NCBI RefSeq assembly: GCF_009602535.1
Contig: NZ_WIQI01000002.1
Span: forward strand, 44,320 to 108,319
From: Ornithinicoccus halotolerans
GTDB lineage: Bacteria > Actinomycetota > Actinomycetes > Actinomycetales > Dermatophilaceae
Direction of reading: 5' to 3'
DNA length: 64,000 nucleotides
Under the pieces are notes generated by a model, which was not told where the DNA came from, ran no database searches, and saw only the letters and a list, made by a program, of their open reading frames with translations. The stretch's first letter is position 1; each line of letters begins with the position of its first letter. The position numbers were made by a program, and so were the translations under genes. Shown here one piece after another: positions 1-8,494 of the stretch.

Positions 1-301
1 TGCTGGTGGAGTCACCGAGCACGACGAGTGTCACCGGGGCGTCGGCAGTCAGGATCTGCTGCGCCTCCTCCAGTGGGCCCGACGGCTGGTCGTCGGCGCC
101 CGTCTCCGTCTGCCCGTTCTCGTCGGAGCTACCGGTCGGCTGCTCGGTCGCCCGCCCGGTTTCCGCCACGCCGGTCACCTCGGCCGGCTCGGGGACACCG
201 CCCTCCGGCGGCGCAGCGGCCCGCACCAGCGCCGCCCCGACCAGCACCGCGGTGAGCACACCGAGAGCGACCAGCGCAAGGTTCTGCTGGCGCGGGCTCA
301 C
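1..301 (-). CDS. SGNH/GDSL-type hydrolase, N-terminal part only (runs off window)
   Basis: A GTG start at 301 follows a strong AGGAGG seven bases upstream and the frame stays open to the window edge, so only about 100 N-terminal residues are visible. Residues ~7-27 form one hydrophobic segment (signal anchor), then comes a Pro/Glu/Thr-rich linker, then a beta strand ending in GDSTS, the block I motif of SGNH esterases. It is probably a secreted or membrane-anchored acylesterase. It lies 31 bp downstream of the Wzz/BY-kinase gene on the same strand, so it may act on polysaccharide acyl groups. The catalytic Asp/His block is outside the window. Confidence 0.7.
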   Translation of the reverse strand, partial: MSPRQQNLALVALGVLTAVLVGAALVRAAAPPEGGVPEPAEVTGVAETGRATEQPTGSSDENGQTETGADDQPSGPLEEAQQILTADAPVTLVVLGDSTS

Positions 302-332
302 AGGGTGTCCTCCTGACAGGGCTCGGTGGTCG

Positions 333-1784
333 TCAGCGGAAGAGGGTGTCGGCGATGCTCTCGCCGTTCTCCTCATGCCCCTCCTGGCTGCGCCGGCCCC
401 GGCGGGCCTCGGCGCGCGACTCCGGCTGCCGCTGGGGCGCGTAGCTCTCGCCGTAGTAGGCGTAGTAGGCGTCAGCGCCCCGGGTGGGCAGCCGGTTCAT
501 CACCAGGCCGAGCACGTGGGCGCCCACGTTGTGCAGGCTGGTGAGCGCCCGCTGCAGGTGCTCCTTGTGGATGATGCCGGCCCCCACGACGACGATCGCA
601 CCGTCCGCAACCTTGCTGAGGACCGCAGCGTCGGTGACTGGCAGCAGCGGCGGGGCGTCAATGATGACGTAGTCGAAGCGGTGGCCGAGGTTCCTCAGCA
701 GTTCGGCCATGGTGGGGGAGCCGAGCAGCTCGGAGGGGTTGGGCGGGATCGGCCCGCAGCCGAGCACCCACAGCGAGTTGCCGAACGGCTGCAGCACGTC
801 GTCGACATCGGCCTCGCCGATGAGCACGTTGGTCAACCCGACCGAGCTCTCCAATCCCATGTACTGCAGCAGCCGCGGCCGGCGCAGGTCGCCCTCGACG
901 ATGCACACCCGGCTGCCGGTAGCAGCCAGCGTGAGCGCGAGGTTGGCCGTCGTGGTGCTCTTGCCCTCGCCCGGCAACGAGGAGGTGAAGACGATCACCT
1001 TGGGCTTGTTGGCGACGTCGACGAACTGCAGGTTGGTCCGTAGCGTGCGGAACGCCTCAGCGCGGGTGCTGTGGGGGTCGTCCTGCACCAGCAGCGGCCG
1101 CTCGGCGGCACCCTTGTCGAAGGCGATGCCGCCGATCACGGTGTGGTCAGTCACGTCCTTGGCGTCGGCCTCGCCCTTGATGGAGGTGTCGAGCAGGTCG
1201 CGCAGCAAGGCTGCCCCGAAACCGAGCAGGAGACCGAGCACCGCACCGAGTGCCAGGTTGCGCAGCGGCTGGGGGGAGACGGGCGTGCTCCCCACCTCGG
1301 CCGGGCTCACGATGGTGGCCTTGACCGGGCTGGCGGTGTCCTCGGAGACCTGGTCCAGGCCACGGAGCGTCTCCACAAAGTGCCGGGTCACAGACTCGGC
1401 GATGGCCTGCGCCTGCTGCGGGTCCTCGTCGGTCACGTTGATGGTGATCAGCACGGTATCCGCTGGAACCTGGGTGCTGATCCGCTCGGCAAGTGTTCTC
1501 GGAGTGGTGTCGAGGCCGAGTTCTTCGATCACGGGGTCGAGCACCAGCGGAGTGGTGACGACGTCGGCGTAGGTGGCGACCTGCCGCTGGGTGAAGCTGC
1601 TGCCCTGCGCCAGGTCGGTGGGGTCCTCGGCGCTGACCGTGGAGACATACATCTCGGAGGAGGCCTGGTACTGCTTGTCGGTCAGCAGCGTCACCAGTGC
1701 GGTCACGGCCAGCACGGCCAGGAAGGTGGCCACGATGGTCCGCCAGCGGCGCCGGGCCACCTGAAGATAGCTGTGCAGGTCCAC
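333..1784 (-). CDS. Polysaccharide chain-length regulator fused to BY-kinase (Wzz-Wzc/CpsD-like)
   Basis: 483 residues. The GTG start (VDLHSYLQV) has AGGGGAG nine bases upstream; a longer frame upstream would run into cysQ. Residues ~1-40 carry the Wzz N-terminus and first membrane helix, and a second helix (LALGAVLGLLLGFGAALL) lies near residue 185. The C-terminal half is a bacterial tyrosine kinase with Walker A (LPGEGKST), Walker A' (VEGDLRRPRL) and Walker B (VIIDAPPLLP). The tail has a tyrosine cluster (DAYYAYYGESY), the usual autophosphorylation site. The family controls export and chain length of capsule or exopolysaccharide at the membrane. Its position in line with cysC and cysQ ties sulfate activation to glycan export. 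Confidence 0.93.
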   Translation of the reverse strand: MDLHSYLQVARRRWRTIVATFLAVLAVTALVTLLTDKQYQASSEMYVSTVSAEDPTDLAQGSSFTQRQVATYADVVTTPLVLDPVIEELGLDTTPRTLAERISTQVPADTVLITINVTDEDPQQAQAIAESVTRHFVETLRGLDQVSEDTASPVKATIVSPAEVGSTPVSPQPLRNLALGAVLGLLLGFGAALLRDLLDTSIKGEADAKDVTDHTVIGGIAFDKGAAERPLLVQDDPHSTRAEAFRTLRTNLQFVDVANKPKVIVFTSSLPGEGKSTTTANLALTLAATGSRVCIVEGDLRRPRLLQYMGLESSVGLTNVLIGEADVDDVLQPFGNSLWVLGCGPIPPNPSELLGSPTMAELLRNLGHRFDYVIIDAPPLLPVTDAAVLSKVADGAIVVVGAGIIHKEHLQRALTSLHNVGAHVLGLVMNRLPTRGADAYYAYYGESYAPQRQPESRAEARRGRRSQEGHEENGESIADTLFR

Positions 1785-1875
1785 GCGCTGGTGCTCCCCT
1801 GTCGTGCGTGCGGGTGTCGCCCTGCACCGTACCGGATGGTCGCAGCTGCGCCTGGGCGCTGGGCTGGTCGGACTC

Positions 1876-2646
1876 CTACTCGGCGCCGGTGGACATCTCC
1901 TGAAGAGCGGAGAGCAGCTCCTCGGCCACTTCTGGCCGACACACCAGCAGGTCGGGCATCCAAGGGCTCGGGTTGTTGTAGACCAGCTCGGTCCCGTCGA
2001 TGCGGCTGGTGTGAAGACCGTGGGCGCGCGCCACCGCCACCGGTGCGGCCGAGTCCCACTCGTACTGACCACCCGCGTGGACGTACGCGTCCGTGGTGCC
2101 GTCGAGCACCGACATCGCCTTGACGCCGGCCGACCCCATCGGCACCAGCTCGGCACCGAGCCGGTCGGCCAGCGCGGTCACGAATGCAGGCGGCCGCGAC
2201 CGGCTCACAGCGAGGCGGAACGGGGCGCCCGCCGGGCGCGAAGGCAGGGACGCGGAGCCCGGCTCAGTGGTGTGGGAGACCCCCCGTGCCGGCAGGGTGA
2301 CTGCGCCGGCAACCAACTCGCCGCGGCGCCAGAGCGCGACGTGCACCGCCCAGTCGTCCCGCGGCACCTCGCTGAACTCCCGGGTCCCGTCGAGCGGGTC
2401 GATGATCCAGACCCGGTCCGCCTCGAGCCGACGGGAGTCGTCAGCGGCCTCCTCGCTCAGCACCGCGTCCCGGGGGTAGCGGCGGGTGAGTTCCGCCGCC
2501 AGCACCTCCTGCGACGCCTGGTCGCCCCGGTCCTTGAGCTCCTTGGGGTCGATTCCGTTGGCGGAGAGGTCTTTGCGGAGCGAGAGGAGCACTCGACCGG
2601 CGGTCTCGGCGATTTCGCGCACCTGGAGGTGGAGGTCGTCAGTCAC
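1876..2646 (-). CDS. cysQ: 3'(2'),5'-bisphosphate nucleotidase (PAP phosphatase), inositol monophosphatase family
   Basis: 256 residues, usual CysQ length. The metal-binding motif A is WIIDPLDGTREF (about residue 85), preceded by the EEAADD acidic pair; motif B is GGQYEWDSAAPVAVARAHG near the C-terminus. CysQ removes the 3'-phosphate from PAP, the inhibitory by-product of sulfotransferases. The GTG start overlaps the end of cysC by 8 bp (GTGACTGA), so the two are very likely translationally coupled. PAPS synthesis paired with PAP removal, and no PAPS reductase nearby, points to sulfonation rather than sulfur assimilation. Confidence 0.9.
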   Translation of the reverse strand: MTDDLHLQVREIAETAGRVLLSLRKDLSANGIDPKELKDRGDQASQEVLAAELTRRYPRDAVLSEEAADDSRRLEADRVWIIDPLDGTREFSEVPRDDWAVHVALWRRGELVAGAVTLPARGVSHTTEPGSASLPSRPAGAPFRLAVSRSRPPAFVTALADRLGAELVPMGSAGVKAMSVLDGTTDAYVHAGGQYEWDSAAPVAVARAHGLHTSRIDGTELVYNNPSPWMPDLLVCRPEVAEELLSALQEMSTGAE

Positions 2647-3829
2647 GGGCGACCATTCTAGGTGCGGCCTCATCGAGCATCGCCAGCACGACGTCGCGCA
2701 GCTCGGTGACGTCCCGGCCGGTGGTGTCGATGCGCAGGTCCGCGTCCTCTGGCTCCTCGTACGGCGAGGAGATGCCGGTGAACTCGGGGATCTCGCCGCG
2801 GCGCGCCTTGGCATAGAGGCCCTTGCGGTCCCGCCGCTCGCACTCCGCCAGCGGTGTGGCGACGTGCACGAGCAGGAACCGGCCGCCGCGCTCCTCCACC
2901 ATCGTCCGCACGTCCCGGCGGGTCCGGTCGAACGGAGCGATCGGGGAGCAGATGGCCATGCCACCGTGGTAGGCGATCTCTGCCGAGACCCACCCGATGC
3001 GGCGGATGTTGGTGTCGCGGTCCTTGGCGGAGAACCCCAGTCCCTTGGAGAGGTGCCGGCGCACCAGGTCGCCGTCCAGCAGGGTCACGAGCTGGCCGGC
3101 CTCGAGCAGGTAGTTGCGCACCGCCCGGGCGACCGTCGACTTGCCCGACCCGGAGAGACCGGTGAAGAACAGCACGGTCCCGCCGCCTAGCCCTGCTCCC
3201 GCGGCGTCTGGCTCACTGCGCGGGACCTCGACGACCTCAGCACCGCCAGCGAGGGCACGGAGTATCAGTTCGCGCTTCCGCCCCGCCTGTGGCGCACGGG
3301 GGCTCCAGGGGGCCACCATCGCTCGGACCTCCTCGGGACGGCCGGTTGCTGCTGCGTGGGCGGACCGCACGGCCGCGAGCGCCGCCGGTGCCGGTTCCCC
3401 GTCCAGGCTCGCCAGCGCGAGCACGGTGACGCGCCCGGCGCCGGCGAGCGCCTTCTCCAGCGCCGAACCGTCGACCGGGCCGTCGACCACCACCAGGCGC
3501 TCGGGCCCTTCTGCGCTCGATGAGTCGGTGACGTGGAGATCCTCGAAGGGACGGCTCGACCGCGGAGACAGCCAGGTCGGGGCGCCCGCCGCTACGAGAC
3601 CGTCACTAGCCTGCGCCAGCGGCACCTGGGCTACCGGAACTCCCTCCCCGTCAGTCAGCTCGACGGTGTCCCCCGCGCCGGCGTCACGCAGCTCCGGTGG
3701 GAGTGAGACCGAGACCAGCTGGTCCGGCCCGACCGGGCCGGCGAGGATGCCCGCTCGCATCAGCTCCAGTTCATCGAGCACGTGGACCGGTGGGCAGAAC
3801 TGGGCGGGGATACGGGGAGAAGGTGACAC
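2639..3829 (-). CDS. cysC: Adenylylsulfate (APS) kinase with degenerate ATP-sulfurylase-like N-terminal domain
   Basis: 396 residues. The last ~190 are APS kinase: P-loop GLSGSGKST, DGDLVRRHL, the substrate loop ending in FDRTRRDVR, and LRIDTT near the end. It phosphorylates APS to PAPS. The first ~200 residues resemble the PUA-like N-terminal domain of ATP sulfurylase (LDELELMRAGIL, then a 'D-G-VPVAQV' stretch), but I see no HxGH-type nucleotide-binding motifs, so that half is probably not a sulfurylase. The GTG start at 3829 lacks a strong Shine-Dalgarno, so it is uncertain by a few codons. It is divergent from cysD across 78 bp. Confidence 0.88.
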   Translation of the reverse strand: MSPSPRIPAQFCPPVHVLDELELMRAGILAGPVGPDQLVSVSLPPELRDAGAGDTVELTDGEGVPVAQVPLAQASDGLVAAGAPTWLSPRSSRPFEDLHVTDSSSAEGPERLVVVDGPVDGSALEKALAGAGRVTVLALASLDGEPAPAALAAVRSAHAAATGRPEEVRAMVAPWSPRAPQAGRKRELILRALAGGAEVVEVPRSEPDAAGAGLGGGTVLFFTGLSGSGKSTVARAVRNYLLEAGQLVTLLDGDLVRRHLSKGLGFSAKDRDTNIRRIGWVSAEIAYHGGMAICSPIAPFDRTRRDVRTMVEERGGRFLLVHVATPLAECERRDRKGLYAKARRGEIPEFTGISSPYEEPEDADLRIDTTGRDVTELRDVVLAMLDEAAPRMVARD

Positions 3830-3907
3830 GGCAGGTATTGTGCCAGCGAGCACGTCACGGCAGCCGGTGTCCGATGACGTCCGATGCACCACGAGGAGAG
3901 GCTGCGT

Positions 3908-4819
3908 ATGTCGACTCAAGCCGGGTACCAGCTCAGTCACCTGGACGAGCTTGAGGCCGAGTCCATCCATATCTTCCGCGAGGTCGTTGCGGAGTTCGAG
4001 AAGCCGGTGCTGATGTTCTCCGGTGGCAAGGACTCGATCGTGATGCTGCGGCTCGCGGAGAAGGCGTTCTACCCGGCCCGGGTGCCGTTCCCCGTGCTGC
4101 AGGTCGACACGGGTTACGACTTCCCCGAGGTGATCGAGACCAGGGACCGCTGGGTCGAGCGGCTGGGAGTGCGCCTGATCATTGCCTCGGTCGAGCAGGC
4201 GATCAAGGACGGCATCGTGGTCGACGACGGGAAGACCAGCCGCAACCGGCTGCAGATCGGCACCCTCCTGCACGTCATCGAGGAGGAGGGCTTCACGGCG
4301 GCGTTCGGGGGCGGTCGCCGCGACGAGGAGAAGGCGCGGGCCAAGGAACGCGTCTACTCCCACCGGGATGAGTTCGGCCAGTGGGACCCCAAGAACCAGC
4401 GCCCCGAGTTGTGGTCGCTCTACAACGGGCGGATCCACGAGGGCGAGCACATGCGGATCTTCCCGCTGTCCAACTGGACCGAGCTGGACATCTGGTCCTA
4501 CATCGGCCGAGAGCAGATCGAGATCCCGTCCATCTACTTCGCGCACAACCGCCGCGTGTTTGAACGCGACGGGATGCTGCTCAGCGAGAGCGATCACAAC
4601 CCGCTGCGCAACGCCGAGGAGGTCAAGGAGCGGCAGGTGCGCTTCCGCACGGTGGGTGATCTGACGCTGACCGGCTGCCTGGAGAGCAGCGCCTCCACGG
4701 TCGAAGAGATCATCGAGGAGGTCGCTATCTCCCGCGTGACCGAGCGCGGTGCGACCCGCGGTGACGACCGGTTCTCGGAGGCCGCCATGGAGGACCGCAA
4801 GAAGGAAGGCTACTTCTGA
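3908..4819 (+). CDS. cysD: Sulfate adenylyltransferase subunit 2
   Basis: 303 residues. The ATG at 3908 (MSTQAGYQLS) is preceded by GAGGAGAG; an ATG 24 bases earlier would lack this site. The PP-loop is SGGKDSIVML (about residue 38), with QVDTGYDFPE following and the conserved EHMRIFPLSNWTELDIW. CysD adenylylates sulfate from ATP to give APS, driven by the CysN GTPase. Its TGA overlaps the cysN ATG by one base. It is the first gene of a plus-strand operon that leads toward a sulfotransferase. Confidence 0.97.
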   Translation: MSTQAGYQLSHLDELEAESIHIFREVVAEFEKPVLMFSGGKDSIVMLRLAEKAFYPARVPFPVLQVDTGYDFPEVIETRDRWVERLGVRLIIASVEQAIKDGIVVDDGKTSRNRLQIGTLLHVIEEEGFTAAFGGGRRDEEKARAKERVYSHRDEFGQWDPKNQRPELWSLYNGRIHEGEHMRIFPLSNWTELDIWSYIGREQIEIPSIYFAHNRRVFERDGMLLSESDHNPLRNAEEVKERQVRFRTVGDLTLTGCLESSASTVEEIIEEVAISRVTERGATRGDDRFSEAAMEDRKKEGYF

Positions 4820-6072
4820 TGGACGAGCAGATGGACCTGCTGCGGTTCGCGACCGCCGGCTCGGTGGACGACGGCAAGTCGACGCTCATTGGGCGGCTGC
4901 TGCTGGACTCCAAGGCGATCTTCGAGGACCAGCTCGCCTCGGTGGAGGCCACGTCCAAGAGCCGCGGCTACGACTACACCGACCTCGCGCTGCTGACCGA
5001 CGGGCTCCGCTCGGAGCGGGAGCAGGGCATCACCATCGACGTGGCCTACCGCTACTTCGCGACCCCGCGGCGCAAGTTCATCATCGCCGACACCCCGGGC
5101 CATGTGCAGTACACGCGGAACATGGTCACCGGCGCCTCCACGGCCGACCTCGGCCTGGTGCTGGTCGACGCCCGGCAGGGGATGACCGAGCAGTCCCGCC
5201 GCCACGCAGTGCTGCTGTCCCTCCTGCGGGTGCCGCACCTGGTCCTCGCCGTCAACAAGATGGACCTCGTCGACTACGACGAGGAGGTCTACAACCAGAT
5301 CCACCGGGACTTCACCGCGTTCACCAGCAAGTTGACCGTGCCGGACCTCACGATCATCCCGATCTCGGCCCTTCAGGGCGACAACGTCGTGACGCGGTCG
5401 GACAAGATGCCCTGGTACGAGGGCCCTTCATTGCTGCACCACCTGGAGCACGTGTACGTCGCCTCGGACCGTGACCTGGTCGACACCCGATTCCCCGTGC
5501 AGTACGTCGTCCGTCCCAAGTCGGACAAGTGGCACGACTACCGCGGCTACGCGGGCCGGGTCGCCGGCGGCGTCATGAAGAAGGGCGACGAAGTGATGGT
5601 GCTGCCCAGCGGACTGACCAGCCGCATCGCGGGGATCGACCTGTTCGACAAGGAGATCGACGAGGCATACCCGCCCATGTCGGTCTCGGTGCGCCTCGAG
5701 GACGACCTCGACGTCTCGCGCGGGGACATGATCTGCCGGCCCAAGAACGCCCCAACGCCGTCGCAGGACATCGACGCCATGGTGAGTTGGATGGTGCCAG
5801 AGCCGATGAGAGTCAAGCGCAAGCTCGCAATCAAGCACACGACGCGCACGGCCCGAGCGCTGGTGAAGAACATCCAGTATCGCCTGGACATCAACACGCT
5901 GCACCGTGACCAGGACACCCACGAACTCGGTCTCAACGAGATCGGGCGCGTTCAGCTGCGGACGACCCAGCCACTGCTGTGTGACCCTTACGCCACCAAC
6001 CGCGACACCGGCTCCTTCATCCTGATCGACGAAGCAACGGGAGTCACGGTCGGCGCTGGAATGATCAATTAG
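4819..6072 (+). CDS. cysN: Sulfate adenylyltransferase subunit 1 (GTPase)
   Basis: 417 residues, the stand-alone CysN form without a fused APS kinase, consistent with the separate cysC next door. G1 is GSVDDGKST, the switch region is REQGITIDVAYRYF, G3 is DTPGH and G4 is NKMD, followed by EF-Tu-like beta-barrel domains. GTP hydrolysis drives APS formation by CysD. It is translationally coupled to cysD (TGATG). About 250 bp separate it from the next plus-strand gene, so co-transcription with the glycan genes is possible but not shown. Confidence 0.97.
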   Translation: MDEQMDLLRFATAGSVDDGKSTLIGRLLLDSKAIFEDQLASVEATSKSRGYDYTDLALLTDGLRSEREQGITIDVAYRYFATPRRKFIIADTPGHVQYTRNMVTGASTADLGLVLVDARQGMTEQSRRHAVLLSLLRVPHLVLAVNKMDLVDYDEEVYNQIHRDFTAFTSKLTVPDLTIIPISALQGDNVVTRSDKMPWYEGPSLLHHLEHVYVASDRDLVDTRFPVQYVVRPKSDKWHDYRGYAGRVAGGVMKKGDEVMVLPSGLTSRIAGIDLFDKEIDEAYPPMSVSVRLEDDLDVSRGDMICRPKNAPTPSQDIDAMVSWMVPEPMRVKRKLAIKHTTRTARALVKNIQYRLDINTLHRDQDTHELGLNEIGRVQLRTTQPLLCDPYATNRDTGSFILIDEATGVTVGAGMIN

Positions 6073-6326
6073 CCTGCGCGGATGTGGAGTGCTCAAAGCC
6101 TCCTTGGCCACCTTCGGTATCTGCTGCGATTGCCGTGCAGTCGCTGTCCCGGGAGAGCGGGTGACGGAAGGCGGGTAGGGTGCGCCGTCGCTGCGTCTAG
6201 CATGCGGTCGGGCACGGGCTGTCAGGCTGCATGTCACCACGGCCGATCTTGGGTGCGGCTCCGAACGCCGCCTTTCTCCCCTAAGCATGGCCACCATCTG
6301 AGGGCGCACGTGGGAGGGTGGAAAGC
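6073..6326. other. Intergenic region between cysN and the flippase gene
   Basis: About 250 bp without a convincing gene. GC content starts to fall here toward the glycan core. No clear -35/-10 pair or terminator hairpin could be picked by eye. Confidence 0.4.
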
Positions 6327-7541
6327 GTGGTACTTGCTCGAGTCCGCTGGCTAGCGAGCAGCCCTTTTACCCGCGTAGTCAGTGGCACTGGCGTCGGCCA
6401 ACTGGCAATGGCTGCGGCGCTGCCAGTAGTCGCCCGCCTCTACGATCCGGGCGCGATTGCTGCCCTTGGGCTCGCGCTGGTTTGGTGCCAGTGGGTTGGC
6501 ATTCTCTTCTCGGCCGGGTTGGAGCGCCTCCTGCCGAAGACCACTCGTTCGATCCAGGTCACTGTAGTGCGACTTATGCTGGTTCTGACGGCTGTCACAG
6601 GAGTCGTGGCTGGTTTTGTCATCCCCCGAGTTATAGAGGTGTCTTTTGGCGGCGTCACACTGCTTGCCGCCAGCATGGTGGCTACGAAGATCGTTATCTA
6701 TGCGGCCCTGTCGAAAAGGGATTACCATGCGGTTACGCGCGCCAAGGTGGTCCAAGGACTATCCATTGCGGCTGGGCAGATTCTGGGAGGCATATTCTGG
6801 CCCACGGCAGACGCTCTTCTCGTCGCGCATGCCGCCGGCATGGTAGCTGGTGCCGCAGTTGGAGCAGCCCCGCTCGTCTCGCTCCTTCGCGTCCGCGTAG
6901 CCTGGCTACCAGGTCCACTGGCGCGTCGGGAAGTCGTGCGCTTCGCAAGCCGGGTCGGGCCAAGCACTCTTCTGACCAACGTCGCTCTGAACATCCCGTT
7001 GATCGGTCTGGAAGCCGTGTACGGTGCTCAGGCGGCGGCGACTTACTTCTTGGCGCGTCGCATACTGGCAGTGCCGAGCCAGTTGATATCGCGATCGCTG
7101 TCAGAAGTTAGTTACGCGGAAGTGGCTCACCTTACACCCGCCGAGCGCTATCGGCGGATCAACCGGTGGAGCCGGCTGGCGACACACGCCAGTTTGCCGC
7201 TGATTGCGGTTGGAGTGGTCCTAGTCGGTGCTATGCAGTTCTTGGTCGGCGATAAGTACCCTGGGATTATGCTAATCGCGGTTATACTGCTGGTACCATC
7301 AGTGTCGCAGGCGGTCGGTACAGCCTTCGCGTCGGTGCTCTACGCCCTCGATGAAGAATCGTGGCTACTCGCATGGAGCGCCCTCCGGGTAATCGTGCTG
7401 GCAACTGCGATTGCTATTCTAGGTATAATCGATGTTCCGTTTGAGGCAGGGGTCTTCTTGCTGAGCGCGGTGGGCGTGGTCGCGTACTGGCAGCTGATGC
7501 GCCGGTCTGTTTCCTCTGCCAGAAGGGCCGCCGCGGCATGA
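6327..7541 (+). CDS. Polysaccharide flippase-like membrane protein (Wzx/MATE-type)
   Basis: 404 residues and very hydrophobic, with about 11-12 predicted membrane segments. The N-terminal pattern (VVSGTGVGQLAMAAALPVV then ARLYDP) is typical of polysaccharide biosynthesis flippases, which move lipid-linked repeat units across the membrane. I prefer the GTG at 6327, nine bases after GGGAGG, over the GTG at 6318 that abuts it. The stop overlaps the next ATG (ATGA). GC content is much lower than in flanking genes, with many A/T-ending codons, suggesting acquisition. Substrate specificity cannot be read from sequence. Confidence 0.82.
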   Translation: MVLARVRWLASSPFTRVVSGTGVGQLAMAAALPVVARLYDPGAIAALGLALVWCQWVGILFSAGLERLLPKTTRSIQVTVVRLMLVLTAVTGVVAGFVIPRVIEVSFGGVTLLAASMVATKIVIYAALSKRDYHAVTRAKVVQGLSIAAGQILGGIFWPTADALLVAHAAGMVAGAAVGAAPLVSLLRVRVAWLPGPLARREVVRFASRVGPSTLLTNVALNIPLIGLEAVYGAQAAATYFLARRILAVPSQLISRSLSEVSYAEVAHLTPAERYRRINRWSRLATHASLPLIAVGVVLVGAMQFLVGDKYPGIMLIAVILLVPSVSQAVGTAFASVLYALDEESWLLAWSALRVIVLATAIAILGIIDVPFEAGVFLLSAVGVVAYWQLMRRSVSSARRAAAA

Positions 7542-8326
7542 GGATTCTTTATGTATGCGGCTATGGCCGCAGCGGTAGCACCATACTAGGCCGTGTCCTG
7601 GCGCAGCACGGAGAGGCGGTCGCCCTCGGTGAAATGGCCAATGCGCCTGAACTGTTGAGAGGTGCCGCCGATACACAGTGTGCGTGTGGCGAGCGCGTAA
7701 ACCGATGTCCCGTGTGGGGAGAGGCCCTGCTGCGCACAGCCCAGGATGTGCAGTGGCCAGCAGCGGCGTGGCTGAGCAGGGTGTTGAATGGACCACTGGC
7801 ACTTATGATACCCAAGAAGTGGTTAGCGTGGCTCGCCCGAAGATGCACGCTATCTCCCGCATTACCGCATACGTCGCTTCCCGCCGCGATGGACGTATTG
7901 ATCGGCCAGTGCTGCTCAGGGGCGGCTGTCGACATATCCAAGACTTCGTACCTAACCTGCGGGCGGCCGTTGGCACTCGCGGCGGCAGGCGCAGACATCC
8001 AGTTGCACCTAGCTGTTCGGCCTTGGCGCGATGTACGGGCGTCCTATGTAGCCGCGCATGCTCGCCGGGACCGAGAGATCAGTATTCCGGTAGCGACGAT
8101 CCGCGTGCTCGCTGGGATCACCTTCTCGCGGTTCACGGCGCGCATCGTGGCCGCACGGTTAAGAAAGCCCCTACACGTGCACCGAATGGCAGAGATTCTG
8201 TTGGATGCCTCCAAACTCGCAGACGACGGGCCCACCAACCACATGCTGACCGGGAATCGCAGCAGGAACCGGCCGATCGTAGGAACTACCGGATCGGCGC
8301 GCCCCGGGGGACACAGCGTGGCATGA
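7538..8326 (+). CDS. Sulfotransferase family protein (PAPS-dependent)
   Basis: 262 residues. The N-terminus YVCGYGRSGSTILGRVLAQH is the 5'-phosphosulfate binding loop of sulfotransferases (GRSGST), followed by the expected LGE segment. Residues ~165-180 (LHLAVRPWRDVRASYV) match the 3'-phosphate binding strand (RxPRDVxxSx-like). Start and flippase stop share ATGA, so the genes are coupled. With cysDN and cysC making PAPS and cysQ clearing PAP nearby, this is the likely PAPS consumer, probably sulfating the exported glycan. The C-terminal tail after HMLTGN is short and Arg/Gly-rich, possibly a shifted end. Lower GC than flanks. Confidence 0.82.
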   Translation: MRILYVCGYGRSGSTILGRVLAQHGEAVALGEMANAPELLRGAADTQCACGERVNRCPVWGEALLRTAQDVQWPAAAWLSRVLNGPLALMIPKKWLAWLARRCTLSPALPHTSLPAAMDVLIGQCCSGAAVDISKTSYLTCGRPLALAAAGADIQLHLAVRPWRDVRASYVAAHARRDREISIPVATIRVLAGITFSRFTARIVAARLRKPLHVHRMAEILLDASKLADDGPTNHMLTGNRSRNRPIVGTTGSARPGGHSVA

Positions 8327-8494
8327 TTGCGACGCCTCGACGGGAGATAGGGACATAATCATCGCCGCGTCATCCACGTTGTCTCCATCGTCATGAGTTC
8401 CTATCGAAGGAGAGTATTGCATGCGACCAGAAGGTACAGGCTCGTGCTTTGTCTTTGCGAGCACGGCTCTTAGTCGATCGTGCCGGGGCTGGCT
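8327..8494. other. Short intergenic region
   Basis: About 170 bp between the sulfotransferase stop and the glycosyltransferase. No gene or clear promoter seen; its low GC matches the neighbouring glycan genes. Confidence 0.3.

Noticed and set aside
4830..6040. Minus-strand open frames opposite cysN
   Set aside because: Antisense shadows created by high GC; cysN motifs settle the strand.
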